Part shown: positions 1 through 9,065 of the stretch, piece after piece
Position numbering within the stretch: position 1 is the stretch's first letter
How the letters are laid out: each line of letters begins with the position of its first letter
NCBI GenBank assembly: GCA_963710665.1
Contig: CAVQBC010000004.1
Location: 434,001 to 498,000, forward strand
DNA: 64,000 nucleotides
Source: CAVQBC01 sp963710665
Lineage (GTDB): Bacteria > Actinomycetota > Thermoleophilia > Solirubrobacterales > Solirubrobacteraceae
Direction: 5' to 3'
Program-made: the position numbers and the translations under genes
The notes under the pieces: model-generated
Told to the model about the DNA's origin: nothing
The model's input: only the letters and a program-made list of their open reading frames with translations
Databases searched by the model: none

Positions 1-333
1 GCGCTGCTCGTCGGTGCCGAACTTCATCAGCAGGTAGGAGCCGATGAAGTGCGTGTTGACCACGCCGGAGATCGAGATCCAGCCGCGCGAGAGCTCCTCG
101 ACGATCATCGAGTAGGTCGTGAGGTCGAGGCCCATCCCGCCGTGCTCCTCGGGGATCGTGACCCCGAACAGCCCCAGCTCGGCCATCTGCTCGACGATCG
201 GCGTCGGGTACTCGTCCGCGCTGTCGTAGTGCTCCGCGCGCGGGATGATCTGCTCGTCGGCGAACTGGCGGACCATCTCGGTGATCGCCTTCTGCTCGTC
301 CGACTTCTCGAAGGGCTGGGCGGCTACGGCCAT
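1..333 (-). CDS. Acyl-CoA dehydrogenase, N-terminal part (cut by window edge)
   Basis: First 111 residues of a flavin-dependent acyl-CoA dehydrogenase, which oxidises an acyl-CoA thioester to the enoyl-CoA; the rest lies beyond the left edge. The helical N-terminal domain is recognisable from DEQKAITEMVRQFADE near residues 12-27, then the family signature GLFGVTIPEEHGGMGLDLTT, followed by EELSRGW and NTHFIGSYLL. The ATG at 333 is chosen; a GTG four codons upstream (345) is also in frame and neither has a perfect ribosome site. It is divergent from the FadR-type regulator 261 bp away, which makes that regulator a plausible controller (inference). Confidence 0.9.
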   Translation of the reverse strand, partial: MAVAAQPFEKSDEQKAITEMVRQFADEQIIPRAEHYDSADEYPTPIVEQMAELGLFGVTIPEEHGGMGLDLTTYSMIVEELSRGWISISGVVNTHFIGSYLLMKFGTDEQR

Positions 334-578
334 GGGTTCGGGCACCTCGTGGTCTCTCGAAAGGGGCGACGAGGATACCCGCGCGCGACCGCTCAAGTCC
401 CCGGCGGCCCCTGCCGATCAGGGGAGTGAGGCGGGGACCTCCCTCTCCGACATCCCCCGCCTCCGCCACAGCCGGTCTTCCCCCCGCATCCGGCTGCCAC
501 GGGGCTCCGCGTCAGCGGGGCCCCGTCGCGTTTAACCGGTCCGGCGTCGAGGGACGACGGCCGCTGGGCCGGATATGG

Positions 579-591
579 TCGGATCATCCGA
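579..591. promoter_or_regulatory. Palindrome in front of the FadR-type gene (candidate operator)
   Basis: Perfect inverted repeat TCGGAT-C-ATCCGA ending 3 nt before the ATG of the GntR/FadR regulator. It lies in the divergent region shared with the acyl-CoA dehydrogenase. GntR-family proteins bind short palindromes of this size and commonly autoregulate; binding here is inference. Confidence 0.5.
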
Positions 592-594
592 TCG

Positions 595-1350
595 ATGACG
601 TCAGACCCGTCCGACCCGCGGGCCGAGGCCGCCGCCCCGCCCGAGCGCGCGCGGCTGACCGGCGCGCGGCCCGCGCGGCGCAAGGGGCTGCCGCAGGAGG
701 TCGCCGACCAGCTGCTGGACCTGATCGCGGGCAGTGGCACGCCGGAGGTGGTGCTCCCGCCCGAGCGCGAGCTGGGCGACGAGCTGGCGGTGAGCCGCAA
801 CGTGCTGCGGGAGGCGCTGGCGGCGCTGGACCACATGGGCGCGATCGAGACGCGTGGCAAGCGCCGCATCGGCATCACGCCGCGCGCGCGGGCGCTGGCG
901 CTCGCGCGGGCCTCGACGTCGGCGCCGGTGCGCGAGCTGCTCGGCGACCCGATCGAGGTGCGGCGGATCCTCGAGCCGGAGTCCGCGGCGCTGGCGGCCG
1001 AGCGCGCCACGGAGCAGTCGATCCGGGAGATCGAGCAGACGATCGAGCTCATGCGCGAGGGCATCGAGCGCGAGGAGAGCGTGGTCGAGTACGACTCCGC
1101 GTTCCACGTCGCGATCGCGCGCGCGACCACGAACCAGATCCTCATCGAGCTCGTGGGGGCGCTGGGCGAGGCGCTGCGGCCGAGCCGCGAGCTGTCGTTC
1201 CGCCCGACGGGGGCGCCGGGCGCCGCCCTCGGCGACCACCAGGCGATCCTGGAGGCGATCCGGGCCGGCGACGCGGCCGCCGCCCGCACGGCGATGCGGT
1301 CGCACCTGGACAACGTCGAGCAGCTGATCCGCTCGACCGTGTCGGAATGA
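595..1350 (+). CDS. GntR family transcriptional regulator, FadR/FCD subgroup
   Basis: 251-residue DNA-binding regulator. About residues 25-92 form the winged helix (PQEVADQLLDLI, ELAVSRNVLREAL as helix-turn-helix, GAIETRGKRRIGI as wing). About 110-240 form the all-helical FCD ligand domain with the acid/histidine pattern EYDSAFHVAI, GDHQAI and MRSHLDN that in this family holds a metal and a carboxylate ligand. No ribosome site precedes the ATG, so a leaderless or very short leader is likely. It lies tail to tail with the deacetylase gene. Targets may be its own promoter and the divergent acyl-CoA dehydrogenase; ligand unknown. Confidence 0.9.
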   Translation: MTSDPSDPRAEAAAPPERARLTGARPARRKGLPQEVADQLLDLIAGSGTPEVVLPPERELGDELAVSRNVLREALAALDHMGAIETRGKRRIGITPRARALALARASTSAPVRELLGDPIEVRRILEPESAALAAERATEQSIREIEQTIELMREGIEREESVVEYDSAFHVAIARATTNQILIELVGALGEALRPSRELSFRPTGAPGAALGDHQAILEAIRAGDAAAARTAMRSHLDNVEQLIRSTVSE

Positions 1351-1407
1351 GGCCGCGGCGGGCGCGGAGCGGCTCGCGGCCTCCGCACCCGCCGGGACCC
1401 GGGGAGG

Positions 1408-2361
1408 TCAGGCCTTCGCGACCGCGGCGACGCCGGGCGTGGGGTCCGCCAGGTCGTCGTCGTAGGCCTCGGTGGCCTCGCGCATGGTGGTGAACCACAC
1501 GTCGTCGTGGCTGTAGACGTGCTGGATCACCCGCTCCAGCCAGCCCATCTTCATGTCGCGCCCACACGCCTGCGGGTGCAGGATGGTGTTCCACACCCCG
1601 CCCGGAACGTGCTGATAGCAGTAGTCGAAGCTGCCCGAGAAGTTCTCGAGCACCTGCGAGGGTGTGTTGAACGGTGAGGGCGAGAACCAGGCGTTCTCGG
1701 TGTTGAGGTAATACCCGAGGAACTCGAACTGTGCGAAGTCGTTCGTGTCCCAGTGAAGCGGGATCTCCAGCAGTGAGGAGGGCTCCCCGAAGTGCACCTC
1801 GTAGGGCTCCTCGGTCTGGTAGGTGTCGCCGATGCGCAACCGGTAGGGCACGAAGTCGTGGCCCTGCAGGCTGCTGTCGTAGGTGAAGCCGAGCTCGATC
1901 AGGTACTGCGGCACGTGCTCGCCCACCCAGTCGCCGATCGGCGAGCGGAAGCCGACCGGGCGCTCGCCCGTGAGCTTCTCGAGGGCCTCGATCTGCTGCT
2001 CGAGGTAGCCCCGCTGCTGCTCTGGCGTCGCCGGCTCGACCCCGCTCATCGCGAGCCCGACCTCGTAGGGCGCGTGGTACATGCTGTGCGCGGCGACCTC
2101 GTGCCCGCGGGCGTGGATCGCCCGCACGGCGTCCGGGAACACGACGGCGGTGTGGCCAGGCACGAAGAACGTCGCCTTGAGCTCGTAGCGGTCGAGCAGC
2201 TCGAGGATCCGCGGCACCCCCACCGTGGCTCCGAACTCGCCGCGCGACAGCGGGTTGGCGGTCGTGAACCGGAACAGCCCGAGCCACAGGGACAGCGCGT
2301 CGAAGTCGAAGCACAGGCAGCACGCCATCCGCTTCGAGTCAGGCGTTCTCACAGCTCCCAT
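1408..2361 (-). CDS. Polysaccharide deacetylase family (CE4) hydrolase, imidase/PuuE-like
   Basis: 317-residue NodB-fold metal hydrolase. The metal-binding set is visible: catalytic/metal Asp pair CFDFDAL (D19, D21) and His pair in GHEVAAHSMYH (H92, H96), with the substrate arginine loop in RSPIGDW. This DFDA-type branch contains cyclic imidases, allantoinase-like PuuE and some sugar deacetylases, so the substrate could be a cyclic amide rather than a polysaccharide. No signal peptide is seen, which favours a cytosolic small-molecule role. The ATG at 2361 has a strong AAGGAGAGG ribosome site. It follows the M55 aminopeptidase on the same strand at 66 bp, probably co-transcribed. Confidence 0.85.
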   Translation of the reverse strand: MGAVRTPDSKRMACCLCFDFDALSLWLGLFRFTTANPLSRGEFGATVGVPRILELLDRYELKATFFVPGHTAVVFPDAVRAIHARGHEVAAHSMYHAPYEVGLAMSGVEPATPEQQRGYLEQQIEALEKLTGERPVGFRSPIGDWVGEHVPQYLIELGFTYDSSLQGHDFVPYRLRIGDTYQTEEPYEVHFGEPSSLLEIPLHWDTNDFAQFEFLGYYLNTENAWFSPSPFNTPSQVLENFSGSFDYCYQHVPGGVWNTILHPQACGRDMKMGWLERVIQHVYSHDDVWFTTMREATEAYDDDLADPTPGVAAVAKA

Positions 2362-2427
2362 GGGAACCTCTCCTTCCCTCGTGTGACAGTGAATGGCCCG
2401 GCGGACGGGGTGCCGCCGGGGTGCGAC

Positions 2428-3441
2428 TCAGCTCGTCAGGGCCTCTGCCTCGGTGGGCGAGTGACCGCCGATGATCTCGTCGAGGTCCGTGCGCTCGTAG
2501 GTCTCGGGGGTCGCGACGACGTCGATCAGGTTCTCGATGTCACGCTCGTAGATCTCCATCAGGATGCTGTGGAGCGTGGCGTACGCCGTCGGGAAGTCGT
2601 CACAGGTGAACGACACCGTGCCGCGCCTGGGTGAGGTCACCTGGGGATGGGTGGCGAGCACGATGTCGACGTCACTGGGCAGCTCGCCGTCCCACCGCCG
2701 GTCGACGAAGCGCAGGTTGTCGTCGGGGCGCGCGCCGAGCGGGGTCTGGCCCACCGGGTCTGCCGACAGGTCGAGCTCGATGGTGACCGGCAGCTCGCAC
2801 GGCACCGGGAGCTGGTGGCGCGCGCCGGCCACGGCGTCGCGCGCGGTCCGGCGCAGCAGCTCGCGGCTCTCGTCGAGCGGCAGGTGGTCGCCGCTCGTGT
2901 AGCCCGTCGAGGTCTTGACCTGGGCGTAGTGGATGTCGCCGAGGACGGGCCGGGACTGCTCGATCACGGCGTCGTCGCCGCTGAGCATCACGACCGGCAC
3001 GCCGGAGGCGCCGGCGAGGAAGGTGTTCAGCGACGGCTCGGGTACGGACCTGCCGTTCACGCGCACGTCGAGGAAGCCCGTGATCCACGTGTGGCTGAGG
3101 ATCGCCTCCGCGGTCCCGGCCTTGGCGTGGTAGCCGACCAGCAGCACCGCGTCGAAGGTCGAGTCGAACGTCTTCATCTGGCACCACTGCCGGCGGAGCT
3201 GCCCGCGCTTGAGCTGGACGCCCGGCACGAGGTCGTCGGGGCGGATGTTGCACATGTAGCCGTGCGAGTCGCTGACCACGATCTCGTCGGCGCCGCCCTC
3301 GATCGCACCGCGGATGACCGCGTTGGCGTCACCGGCCATGAGGCCGCGGAAGCGGTCGAAGCCCGGGAGCCCGCGGAAGATCTCCTCCAGGCGCTCGAGG
3401 CCGCTCGTCCCCTCCATGTCCACCGAGATGAAGATCCGCAT
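2428..3441 (-). CDS. M55 family D-aminopeptidase (DppA-like)
   Basis: 337-residue zinc aminopeptidase of the DppA/M55 family, which removes N-terminal D-amino acids from short peptides. The zinc ligands line up almost position for position with DppA: ISVDMEG (D8, E10), VVSDSHGYM (H60), VGYHAKAG (H105) and the PEP glutamate E135; SHTW (H117) matches the catalytic histidine. A full AGGAGG ribosome site lies 6 nt before the ATG. It is cytosolic, with no leader. Divergent from the gamma-glutamyltransferase (77 bp apart) and upstream of the CE4 hydrolase, suggesting one peptide- or imide-scavenging unit (inference). Confidence 0.92.
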   Translation of the reverse strand: MRIFISVDMEGTSGLERLEEIFRGLPGFDRFRGLMAGDANAVIRGAIEGGADEIVVSDSHGYMCNIRPDDLVPGVQLKRGQLRRQWCQMKTFDSTFDAVLLVGYHAKAGTAEAILSHTWITGFLDVRVNGRSVPEPSLNTFLAGASGVPVVMLSGDDAVIEQSRPVLGDIHYAQVKTSTGYTSGDHLPLDESRELLRRTARDAVAGARHQLPVPCELPVTIELDLSADPVGQTPLGARPDDNLRFVDRRWDGELPSDVDIVLATHPQVTSPRRGTVSFTCDDFPTAYATLHSILMEIYERDIENLIDVVATPETYERTDLDEIIGGHSPTEAEALTS

Positions 3442-3482
3442 CTGAGCCTCCTCGCCCGCTCCCCGGCCGTCTCAAAAGTCCA

Positions 3483-3512
3483 TTGGTAGGATGATGGGAC
3501 AGATGCTATGGT
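3483..3512 (+). promoter_or_regulatory. Candidate promoter of the gamma-glutamyltransferase gene
   Basis: TTGGTA at 3483-3488, 18-nt spacer, TATGGT at 3507-3512. A start site about 7 nt downstream would fall on the GTG at 3519, so the mRNA would be leaderless, in agreement with the absence of a ribosome site. The opposite-strand M55 promoter must share this 77-bp gap. Confidence 0.45.
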
Positions 3513-3518
3513 CACCCG

Positions 3519-5081
3519 GTGTCGATGTCAAGGGACCGGACGACAACTCGGGCCGCGGTCGCCTCCCCGCACCACACGGCGTCGGCCGCCGGGCGCGACG
3601 TGCTCGCCGCGGGCGGCAACGCCATGGACGCCGCGCTCGCGGTCAACGCGATGCTCGCGGTCGTCTATCCGCACATGTGCGGCATCGGGGGCGACCTGTT
3701 CCTCCTCTACCACGAGGCCCGCACCGGCGAGGTGCACTGCCTCAACGGCACCGGCCCGGCGCCGCGCGCCGCGACGCGCGCGGCGTTCGCCGAGCGTGGC
3801 CTGGACGCCGTGCCGGTGCGCGGCGCGCTCTCGGTCACCGTGCCGGGGACGGTCGCGGCGTGGGAGGTCGCGGCCGAGCGCTTCGGCACCCGCGCGCTCG
3901 GCGACCTGCTCGGCCCGGCGGTCGACGCCGCCGCGGACGGCGTCGAGATCGGCGACCGGCTCGCGGGCTGGGCGGCGGACGCGCGCGACGACCTGCGCAC
4001 CGACCCGACCCTCGCCCGGCGGCTGCTCGACGCGGCCGGCGCGCCGCTCCCGCCCGGCGCGACGCTCCGCCAGCCGGAGCTGGCCGAGTCCCTGCGCCGC
4101 ATCGCCCGCCACGGCGCGCGCGACTTCTACGCCGGCGAGCTCGGCGACGCGCTCGCGCGGGCGATCGGCGAGGCCGGCGGCCTGCTGGCCGCCGCGGACC
4201 TGCGCGCCTACGCGCCCCGCTGGGTCACGCCGATCGGGGTCCGGCACGCGGGCCTGGACATCCTCACCACGCCCCCCAACAGCCAGGGCATCACGGCGCT
4301 GCTGATGCTCGACCACCTCGCCGCCGCCCACCCGGAGCTCCCCGCCGGCGCCGGCTTCGTCCACGCGTTCGTCGCGGCCAAGCGGGCGGCGTTCGCGGTC
4401 CGCGACCGCTACGTCACCGATCCGCGGTTCATGCGGGTCTCCGCCGAGGACCTGCTGCGCGATCCCGCGCTGCGGGACGCCGCGGCGCCGGTCGCCGCGC
4501 CACCCGCGTGGGGCGACACCGTCTACGTCTGCACGGCCGACGCCGACGGCAACGCCTGCTCGCTGATCCAGAGCCTCTACTACGGGTTCGGCTCGGCGTT
4601 CGTCGCCGGCGACACGGGCGTCCTGCTGCACAACCGCGCGCACTACTTCTCGCTCGACGAGCACCACCCGAACCGCCTCGAGCCCGGCAAGCACACCCTG
4701 CACACGCTGATGGCGTGCATCGCGCTCGAGGACGGACGCCCGCGCCTCGTCTTCGGGGCGATGGGCGCCGACGGCCAGCCCCAGATGAACGTGCAGGTCC
4801 TGCACCGGCTGCTGACCGGCGACCACCCCGGGGACGCCGTGGCCGCGCCGCGGATCCTGCACGGCCGCTTCCTGCTCGAGGACGACGTTGGAGTCCTGCA
4901 GGTGGAGGCCGACCTCGACCCGGACACGCTGGCGACGCTGCACGCGGGCGACGGGCGGGTCGAGGTCCTGCCCGCCCGCGACGAGCGGATGGGCCACGCC
5001 CACGCGATCGCGATCGGCCCCGACGGCGCCGTGACCGCCGGGGCGGACCCCCGCAGCGACGGCTCCGCCGAGACGCTCTAG
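3519..5081 (+). CDS. Gamma-glutamyltransferase family protein
   Basis: 520-residue Ntn hydrolase of the gamma-glutamyltransferase family, made as a precursor that cleaves itself before a threonine. The large-subunit start is typical (AAGGNAMDAALAVNAML, CGIGGDLF). The likely autocatalytic nucleophile is T334 in WGDTVYVCTAD, followed by the small-subunit segments SLIQSLYYGFGS and LEPGKHTLHTL. There is no signal peptide, unlike periplasmic GGT, so a cytosolic or acylase-like relative is possible. The GTG at 3519 fits the promoter position; the ATG at 3525 is the alternative. The 3' end overlaps the stop codon of the next gene within a CTAG tetramer. Confidence 0.88.
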   Translation: MSMSRDRTTTRAAVASPHHTASAAGRDVLAAGGNAMDAALAVNAMLAVVYPHMCGIGGDLFLLYHEARTGEVHCLNGTGPAPRAATRAAFAERGLDAVPVRGALSVTVPGTVAAWEVAAERFGTRALGDLLGPAVDAAADGVEIGDRLAGWAADARDDLRTDPTLARRLLDAAGAPLPPGATLRQPELAESLRRIARHGARDFYAGELGDALARAIGEAGGLLAAADLRAYAPRWVTPIGVRHAGLDILTTPPNSQGITALLMLDHLAAAHPELPAGAGFVHAFVAAKRAAFAVRDRYVTDPRFMRVSAEDLLRDPALRDAAAPVAAPPAWGDTVYVCTADADGNACSLIQSLYYGFGSAFVAGDTGVLLHNRAHYFSLDEHHPNRLEPGKHTLHTLMACIALEDGRPRLVFGAMGADGQPQMNVQVLHRLLTGDHPGDAVAAPRILHGRFLLEDDVGVLQVEADLDPDTLATLHAGDGRVEVLPARDERMGHAHAIAIGPDGAVTAGADPRSDGSAETL

Positions 5082-8000
5082 CCGGAAGCGGCGGCGCGCT
5101 CGGCAAAGGCGTCCATGCCGAGCGCCCGGTAGGCGTCGAGCGCCTGCGCGAGCAGGTCGCGCGCCCGCTCGCCGTCGCCCGGTCCGCCGCGGGCGAGCAG
5201 CGCCCGCGCGTAGTCCTCGCGGGAGTGCGCCAGCCACGAGCGCGCGCCGATCCGCGCGTTGACCCGCAAGGCGGCCTCGAAGCTCCGCTCGGCGTCGCCC
5301 CACCGGCCCGCCGTCGCGGCGCTCAGCCCCAGGTAGCGCGCCACCGCGCCGAGGCTGACCTCCGGGTAGCTCATCGCGATCCGCTCGCCGTACGGGCGCA
5401 GGCGCTCGAAGAGGGCGTCCGCGTGCCCGGCCTCGCGCAGGGTGCGGGCGGTCTCGGAGAGCAGGCACATGCTCACGATCCACTCCTCGTCGAACGGCAG
5501 GTCGCGGAACCCGCGGCCGGCCAGCCCGTCGAGGAGGTCGCGGGCCTCGTCCGTGTGCCCGAGCTCGGCGGCGGTCTGGGCCATCACGCAGCGCCAGACG
5601 GGATACGTGGGATACGCCTCGAACGAGCGGCGGACGAGGTCCTCGATCTCGGCGAGCCGGCCCTGCTCGCGCCGCAGCACGTAGAGCTGGAGGCCGTAGG
5701 TGACGCCCGCGCTCCAGCTCTGCGCGCGGTCCCCGAGCCCGCGCGTGGCCGTGATCACGCCCTCGGCGTCGGCGAGGCGGCCCTCGAGCAGCGCGATCAG
5801 CCCGCGGTGCACCCCCGTGAGCCACTGCTGCGACGGTTGCCGGAGCTCGCCCGCGACCTCGGCCATGGCCTCCAGCGCGTGCTTCGCCGCCTCGATGTCG
5901 GCGAACTCGATCAGCGCGTCGAAGCGTTCCTCGAGGCCCTCCACGACGCGCTCGCGGTCGCCCGCCCGCGCCGCGATCTCGATCATCTCGGTCGCGAGCT
6001 CGAGCTGCCGCCGCGTGTGCTCGGGCGAGTGGTTGGCGGCGATGTAGCCCTGGATCGCGTAGGCCAGCGTGGCCGGGTCCCCCAGCCGCCGGGCGGCGGC
6101 GAGCGCCTCCGCGCTCAGCGCGTGCCGCCGGGCCGGGTCGCGGCTGGCGTCGCGGAGCGGGCCGCCGGCCAGACGGGCGAGCAGCCGGACCCGCAGCGGG
6201 CTGTCCCCGGGGCCGAGCACGGCGAGCGCGCGCTCGAGAAGCCGTTCGAGCCGCTCGTCGTCGCGGGAGACGTCCCAGATGAGCCGCCCGCCGTAGCCGA
6301 GCGCCGCCCGGCCGAGGTGCTCGGCGAGGCCGCGGGCGTCGGCGAGCTCGGCGGCCTCGCCGAAGGCGCGCTTGGAGGCGGGCGTGTCCCCCGCGCGTGC
6401 CTGGGCATCGCCGAGCGCGAGCAGCAGCTCGCAGCGGGCGACCGGCTCGCGCTCGAGCGCGAGCGCCATCTCGTACAGGCGGACCGCCTCCTCGTAGGCG
6501 AGCTGGGCGGCGGCGCGGTCGCCGGCGCGGCGGGAGTAGGCGACCGCCTTCGCGGTGGCCCCGGAGGCCGTGAAGTGGTGCGCCAGCTCGGCCAGGTGCG
6601 GATCGAGGTCGGCGGCGTACACCGCCTCGAGCGCCTCCCCGGCGCGCTCGTGCAGGTCGAGCCGGCGCGCGGGGGTCAGCTCGTCGTAGAGCGTGTCGCG
6701 GATCAGCGCGTGCCCGAAGCGCAGCCGCCCGGGCGCCCCCGGGACGTCACCGATGAGGCGTTCGGCCATCGCCTCGTCGAGCGCATCGATCACGTCGCCG
6801 CGTGCCAGGCCGCTCAGCCGCTCGAGCACGTCGAGTCCGAACTCGCGGCCCAGGACGCAGGCGGGGACGAGCAGGCCACGGCACGGCGCCGACAGGTGCT
6901 CCACCCGCTGGCCGATCACGCTGCGGATGCCCTCCGGGATGCGCAGGTCGCCGCCGGGCCGCCCGAGGCGCGCGTCGGCGTCGAGCATCCGCACGACCTC
7001 GCCCACGAACAGCGGGTTGCCGTCCGTCTCGGCGTGGATCGCATGGGCGACGCCGGGCGCGGGCGTGGTGCCCGTCGCGAGCTCGATGTAGCGCCCGGCG
7101 TCGATCTCGCTGAGCCCGGCGAGCGTGATCCGGCTCGTCCCCGGCTCGCGCACCAGCGCGGCGACCGCGGAGCTCAGCGCGCCCCGCATGGTCGGGTCGA
7201 CGTCGCGGAACGCGCCGACGACGAGCAGCCCGCAGTCGGTGGTCTCGCGGGCCAGGAAGCGCAGGAGCAGGAGCGAGGGCTCGTCGGCGGCGTGGAGGTC
7301 GTCGAGCACGAGCACCAGCGGCTCGGCCCGCGCGGCGGCCCGGATGAGGCCGCTCACGGCCTCGAAGAGGCGGAAGCGCGCGCCCTCGTCGTCGGCCGCC
7401 GCGGGCTCGCGCAGGTCGGGGACGAGCTCGCGCAGCTCCGGCAGCAGCCGGGCGAGGTCGTCCGCCCCCGCCCCGAGCCGCTCCCGCAGCGCGTCGGGAT
7501 CCTGGTCGCGCACGTAGGCGCGGAGCGCCTGCACCCACGGCCAGTACGCCGGCGCGCCGCCCGCCTCCCAGCAGCGGCCGACGAGGACGCGGGCGCCGCG
7601 CCCGTGCGCGGTCCGGGCGAGCTCCTCCGCGAGCCGGCTCTTGCCGATCCCCGGCTCGCCGGCGAGCAGCACGATCGCCCCCCGCCCCGCCAGCGCCGTC
7701 TCGAGCCCCGCCTCCATGCGCCGCAGCTCGTCCTCGCGGCCCACGAACACCGCGCCACCGCCGTCGCGGGCGCCGGGCGGGACCGCGCGGGGGCCGGCGT
7801 CCAGCGACGGGGCCTGCGCGAGGATCGCCCGCTCGAGCTCCTGCAGCCGCCGGCTCGGCTCGACCCCCAGCTCGTCGACCAGCGCACGGCGCGTCCGGCG
7901 GTAGACCTCGAGCGCCTCCGCCTGGCGGCCCGACCGGTAGAGGGCGAGCATGAGCCGGCCGCGCAGCCCCTCGCGCAGGGGGTGCTCGGCCGCCAGCGCC

Positions 8001-8524
8001 TCCAGCTCGCCGACCAGCTCCGCGTGCCGGCCGGTCGCGAGCTCCGCGTCGATCCGCTGCTCGAGCGCCGCCAGCCGCAGCTCCTCCAGCCGCGCGATCT
8101 CGGCCTGCGCGAACGGCTCGTACGCGAGATCGGCCAGCGGCGGCCCGCGCCACAACGCGAGCGCCTCGCGGAGCCGCGCGGCCGCCACCTCCGGCTCGGC
8201 CCCGCGCGCCCGCGTCACGAGCGCCTCGAAGCGCGCCACGTCGAGCTCCGATGGATCGACCCGCAGCACGTAGCCCGGCGGCCGCGTCACCAGGCGCCCG
8301 TCCCCCAGCTGCTTGCGCAGCCGCGACACGTACACCTGCACGCTCTTGGCCACCGTGGCCGGCGGCGAGGCCCCCCACAGGTCGTCGATCAGCCGCTCGA
8401 CCGGCACCACGGCGTTCGCGTGCAACAGCAGGTCGGCCAGCAGCGCCCGCTGCTTGCTCCCGCCGAGCGGCAGCGAGCGATCGCGTTCGGCCACGTCGAG
8501 GGAGCCAAGAAGCCGAAATTCCAT
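5078..8524 (-). CDS. SARP-type regulator: OmpR-like wHTH + BTAD + AAA ATPase + TPR
   Basis: 1,148-residue AfsR-like transcriptional regulator. Residues 1-95 are an OmpR-type winged helix (LLGSLDV, VYVSRLRKQLGDGRLVTRPPGY), about 100-250 the bacterial transcriptional activator domain (FEALVTRARG to LGVEPSRRL), then a STAND/AAA ATPase that begins FVGREDELRRM with Walker A GEPGIGKS and Walker B LVLVLDDLHAAD. The C-terminal half is TPR-like helical repeats. Such proteins sense a small molecule or partner and switch on secondary-metabolite or stress genes. The ATG at 8524 (MEFRLLG) is preferred over an upstream GTG extension of 26 residues with no homology. Target genes are not evident nearby. Confidence 0.92.
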   Translation of the reverse strand: MEFRLLGSLDVAERDRSLPLGGSKQRALLADLLLHANAVVPVERLIDDLWGASPPATVAKSVQVYVSRLRKQLGDGRLVTRPPGYVLRVDPSELDVARFEALVTRARGAEPEVAAARLREALALWRGPPLADLAYEPFAQAEIARLEELRLAALEQRIDAELATGRHAELVGELEALAAEHPLREGLRGRLMLALYRSGRQAEALEVYRRTRRALVDELGVEPSRRLQELERAILAQAPSLDAGPRAVPPGARDGGGAVFVGREDELRRMEAGLETALAGRGAIVLLAGEPGIGKSRLAEELARTAHGRGARVLVGRCWEAGGAPAYWPWVQALRAYVRDQDPDALRERLGAGADDLARLLPELRELVPDLREPAAADDEGARFRLFEAVSGLIRAAARAEPLVLVLDDLHAADEPSLLLLRFLARETTDCGLLVVGAFRDVDPTMRGALSSAVAALVREPGTSRITLAGLSEIDAGRYIELATGTTPAPGVAHAIHAETDGNPLFVGEVVRMLDADARLGRPGGDLRIPEGIRSVIGQRVEHLSAPCRGLLVPACVLGREFGLDVLERLSGLARGDVIDALDEAMAERLIGDVPGAPGRLRFGHALIRDTLYDELTPARRLDLHERAGEALEAVYAADLDPHLAELAHHFTASGATAKAVAYSRRAGDRAAAQLAYEEAVRLYEMALALEREPVARCELLLALGDAQARAGDTPASKRAFGEAAELADARGLAEHLGRAALGYGGRLIWDVSRDDERLERLLERALAVLGPGDSPLRVRLLARLAGGPLRDASRDPARRHALSAEALAAARRLGDPATLAYAIQGYIAANHSPEHTRRQLELATEMIEIAARAGDRERVVEGLEERFDALIEFADIEAAKHALEAMAEVAGELRQPSQQWLTGVHRGLIALLEGRLADAEGVITATRGLGDRAQSWSAGVTYGLQLYVLRREQGRLAEIEDLVRRSFEAYPTYPVWRCVMAQTAAELGHTDEARDLLDGLAGRGFRDLPFDEEWIVSMCLLSETARTLREAGHADALFERLRPYGERIAMSYPEVSLGAVARYLGLSAATAGRWGDAERSFEAALRVNARIGARSWLAHSREDYARALLARGGPGDGERARDLLAQALDAYRALGMDAFAERAAASG

Positions 8525-8582
8525 TTGACGGTCCGAGCCGAGCCGACCGTACCAGCCCCCGGCGGGCCCGGCTACCGGCGCC

Positions 8583-9065
8583 TCAGCCCGCCTGCAGCGC
8601 AACCGTGAGCGCCGCCGCGGCGGCGAGGCCGGCGACGGTGCGGACGTGGTTCCCCGCCGTCCACTCGGAGTGGTACCGGCGCCACCGCGCGGCGGCGTCG
8701 GAGGCGGCCGGGTCGACCGTGGCCAGCGCGTCGTTTCGCGGCACGTGGAAGACCATCGTCACGCCGATCGCGCCCGCCAGGTAGAGCACCGCGCCGGCCA
8801 GCAGCCACGGCGCGTACGGCTCGCTCCATGACGTGACCGCCCACACCCCGAGCACGGCCACCACGACGGCCGTCCCGAACAGCGCGAGCATGAAGGCGAA
8901 CGTGACCGCGGTGACGTTGATGGCCTGCATGGCGGCGAGCCCCTGGGCCGGCGGAAGGCGGCCCAGGCCCTGCATCACGAAGCTCGAGAAGGCGTAGAAG
9001 GCGCCGGCGCTGAGCCCGCAGCCGAGCGCGCCGGCCAGCGTCAGCGCGAACAGGATCCCGTCCAT
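8583..9065 (-). CDS. DUF1772 membrane protein (anthrone-oxygenase-like)
   Basis: 160-residue integral membrane protein with four predicted helices (starting ILFALTLAGALGCGLSAGAF, then AINVTAVTFAFMLALFGTAV, PWLLAGAVLYLAGAIGV and the C-terminal stretch). The conserved NDALA and WRRYHSEWTAGNHVRT segments are characteristic of DUF1772, a family that includes cofactor-free anthrone oxygenases and many uncharacterised members. Its ATG overlaps the TGA of the NmrA-like gene (TGATG), so the two are translationally coupled. Confidence 0.85.
   Translation of the reverse strand: MDGILFALTLAGALGCGLSAGAFYAFSSFVMQGLGRLPPAQGLAAMQAINVTAVTFAFMLALFGTAVVVAVLGVWAVTSWSEPYAPWLLAGAVLYLAGAIGVTMVFHVPRNDALATVDPAASDAAARWRRYHSEWTAGNHVRTVAGLAAAAALTVALQAG

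Noticed and set aside
3491..8608. 1,705-codon plus-strand frame
   Set aside because: It runs out of frame through the gamma-glutamyltransferase and antisense to the SARP regulator; no homology, extreme Arg/Ala composition.
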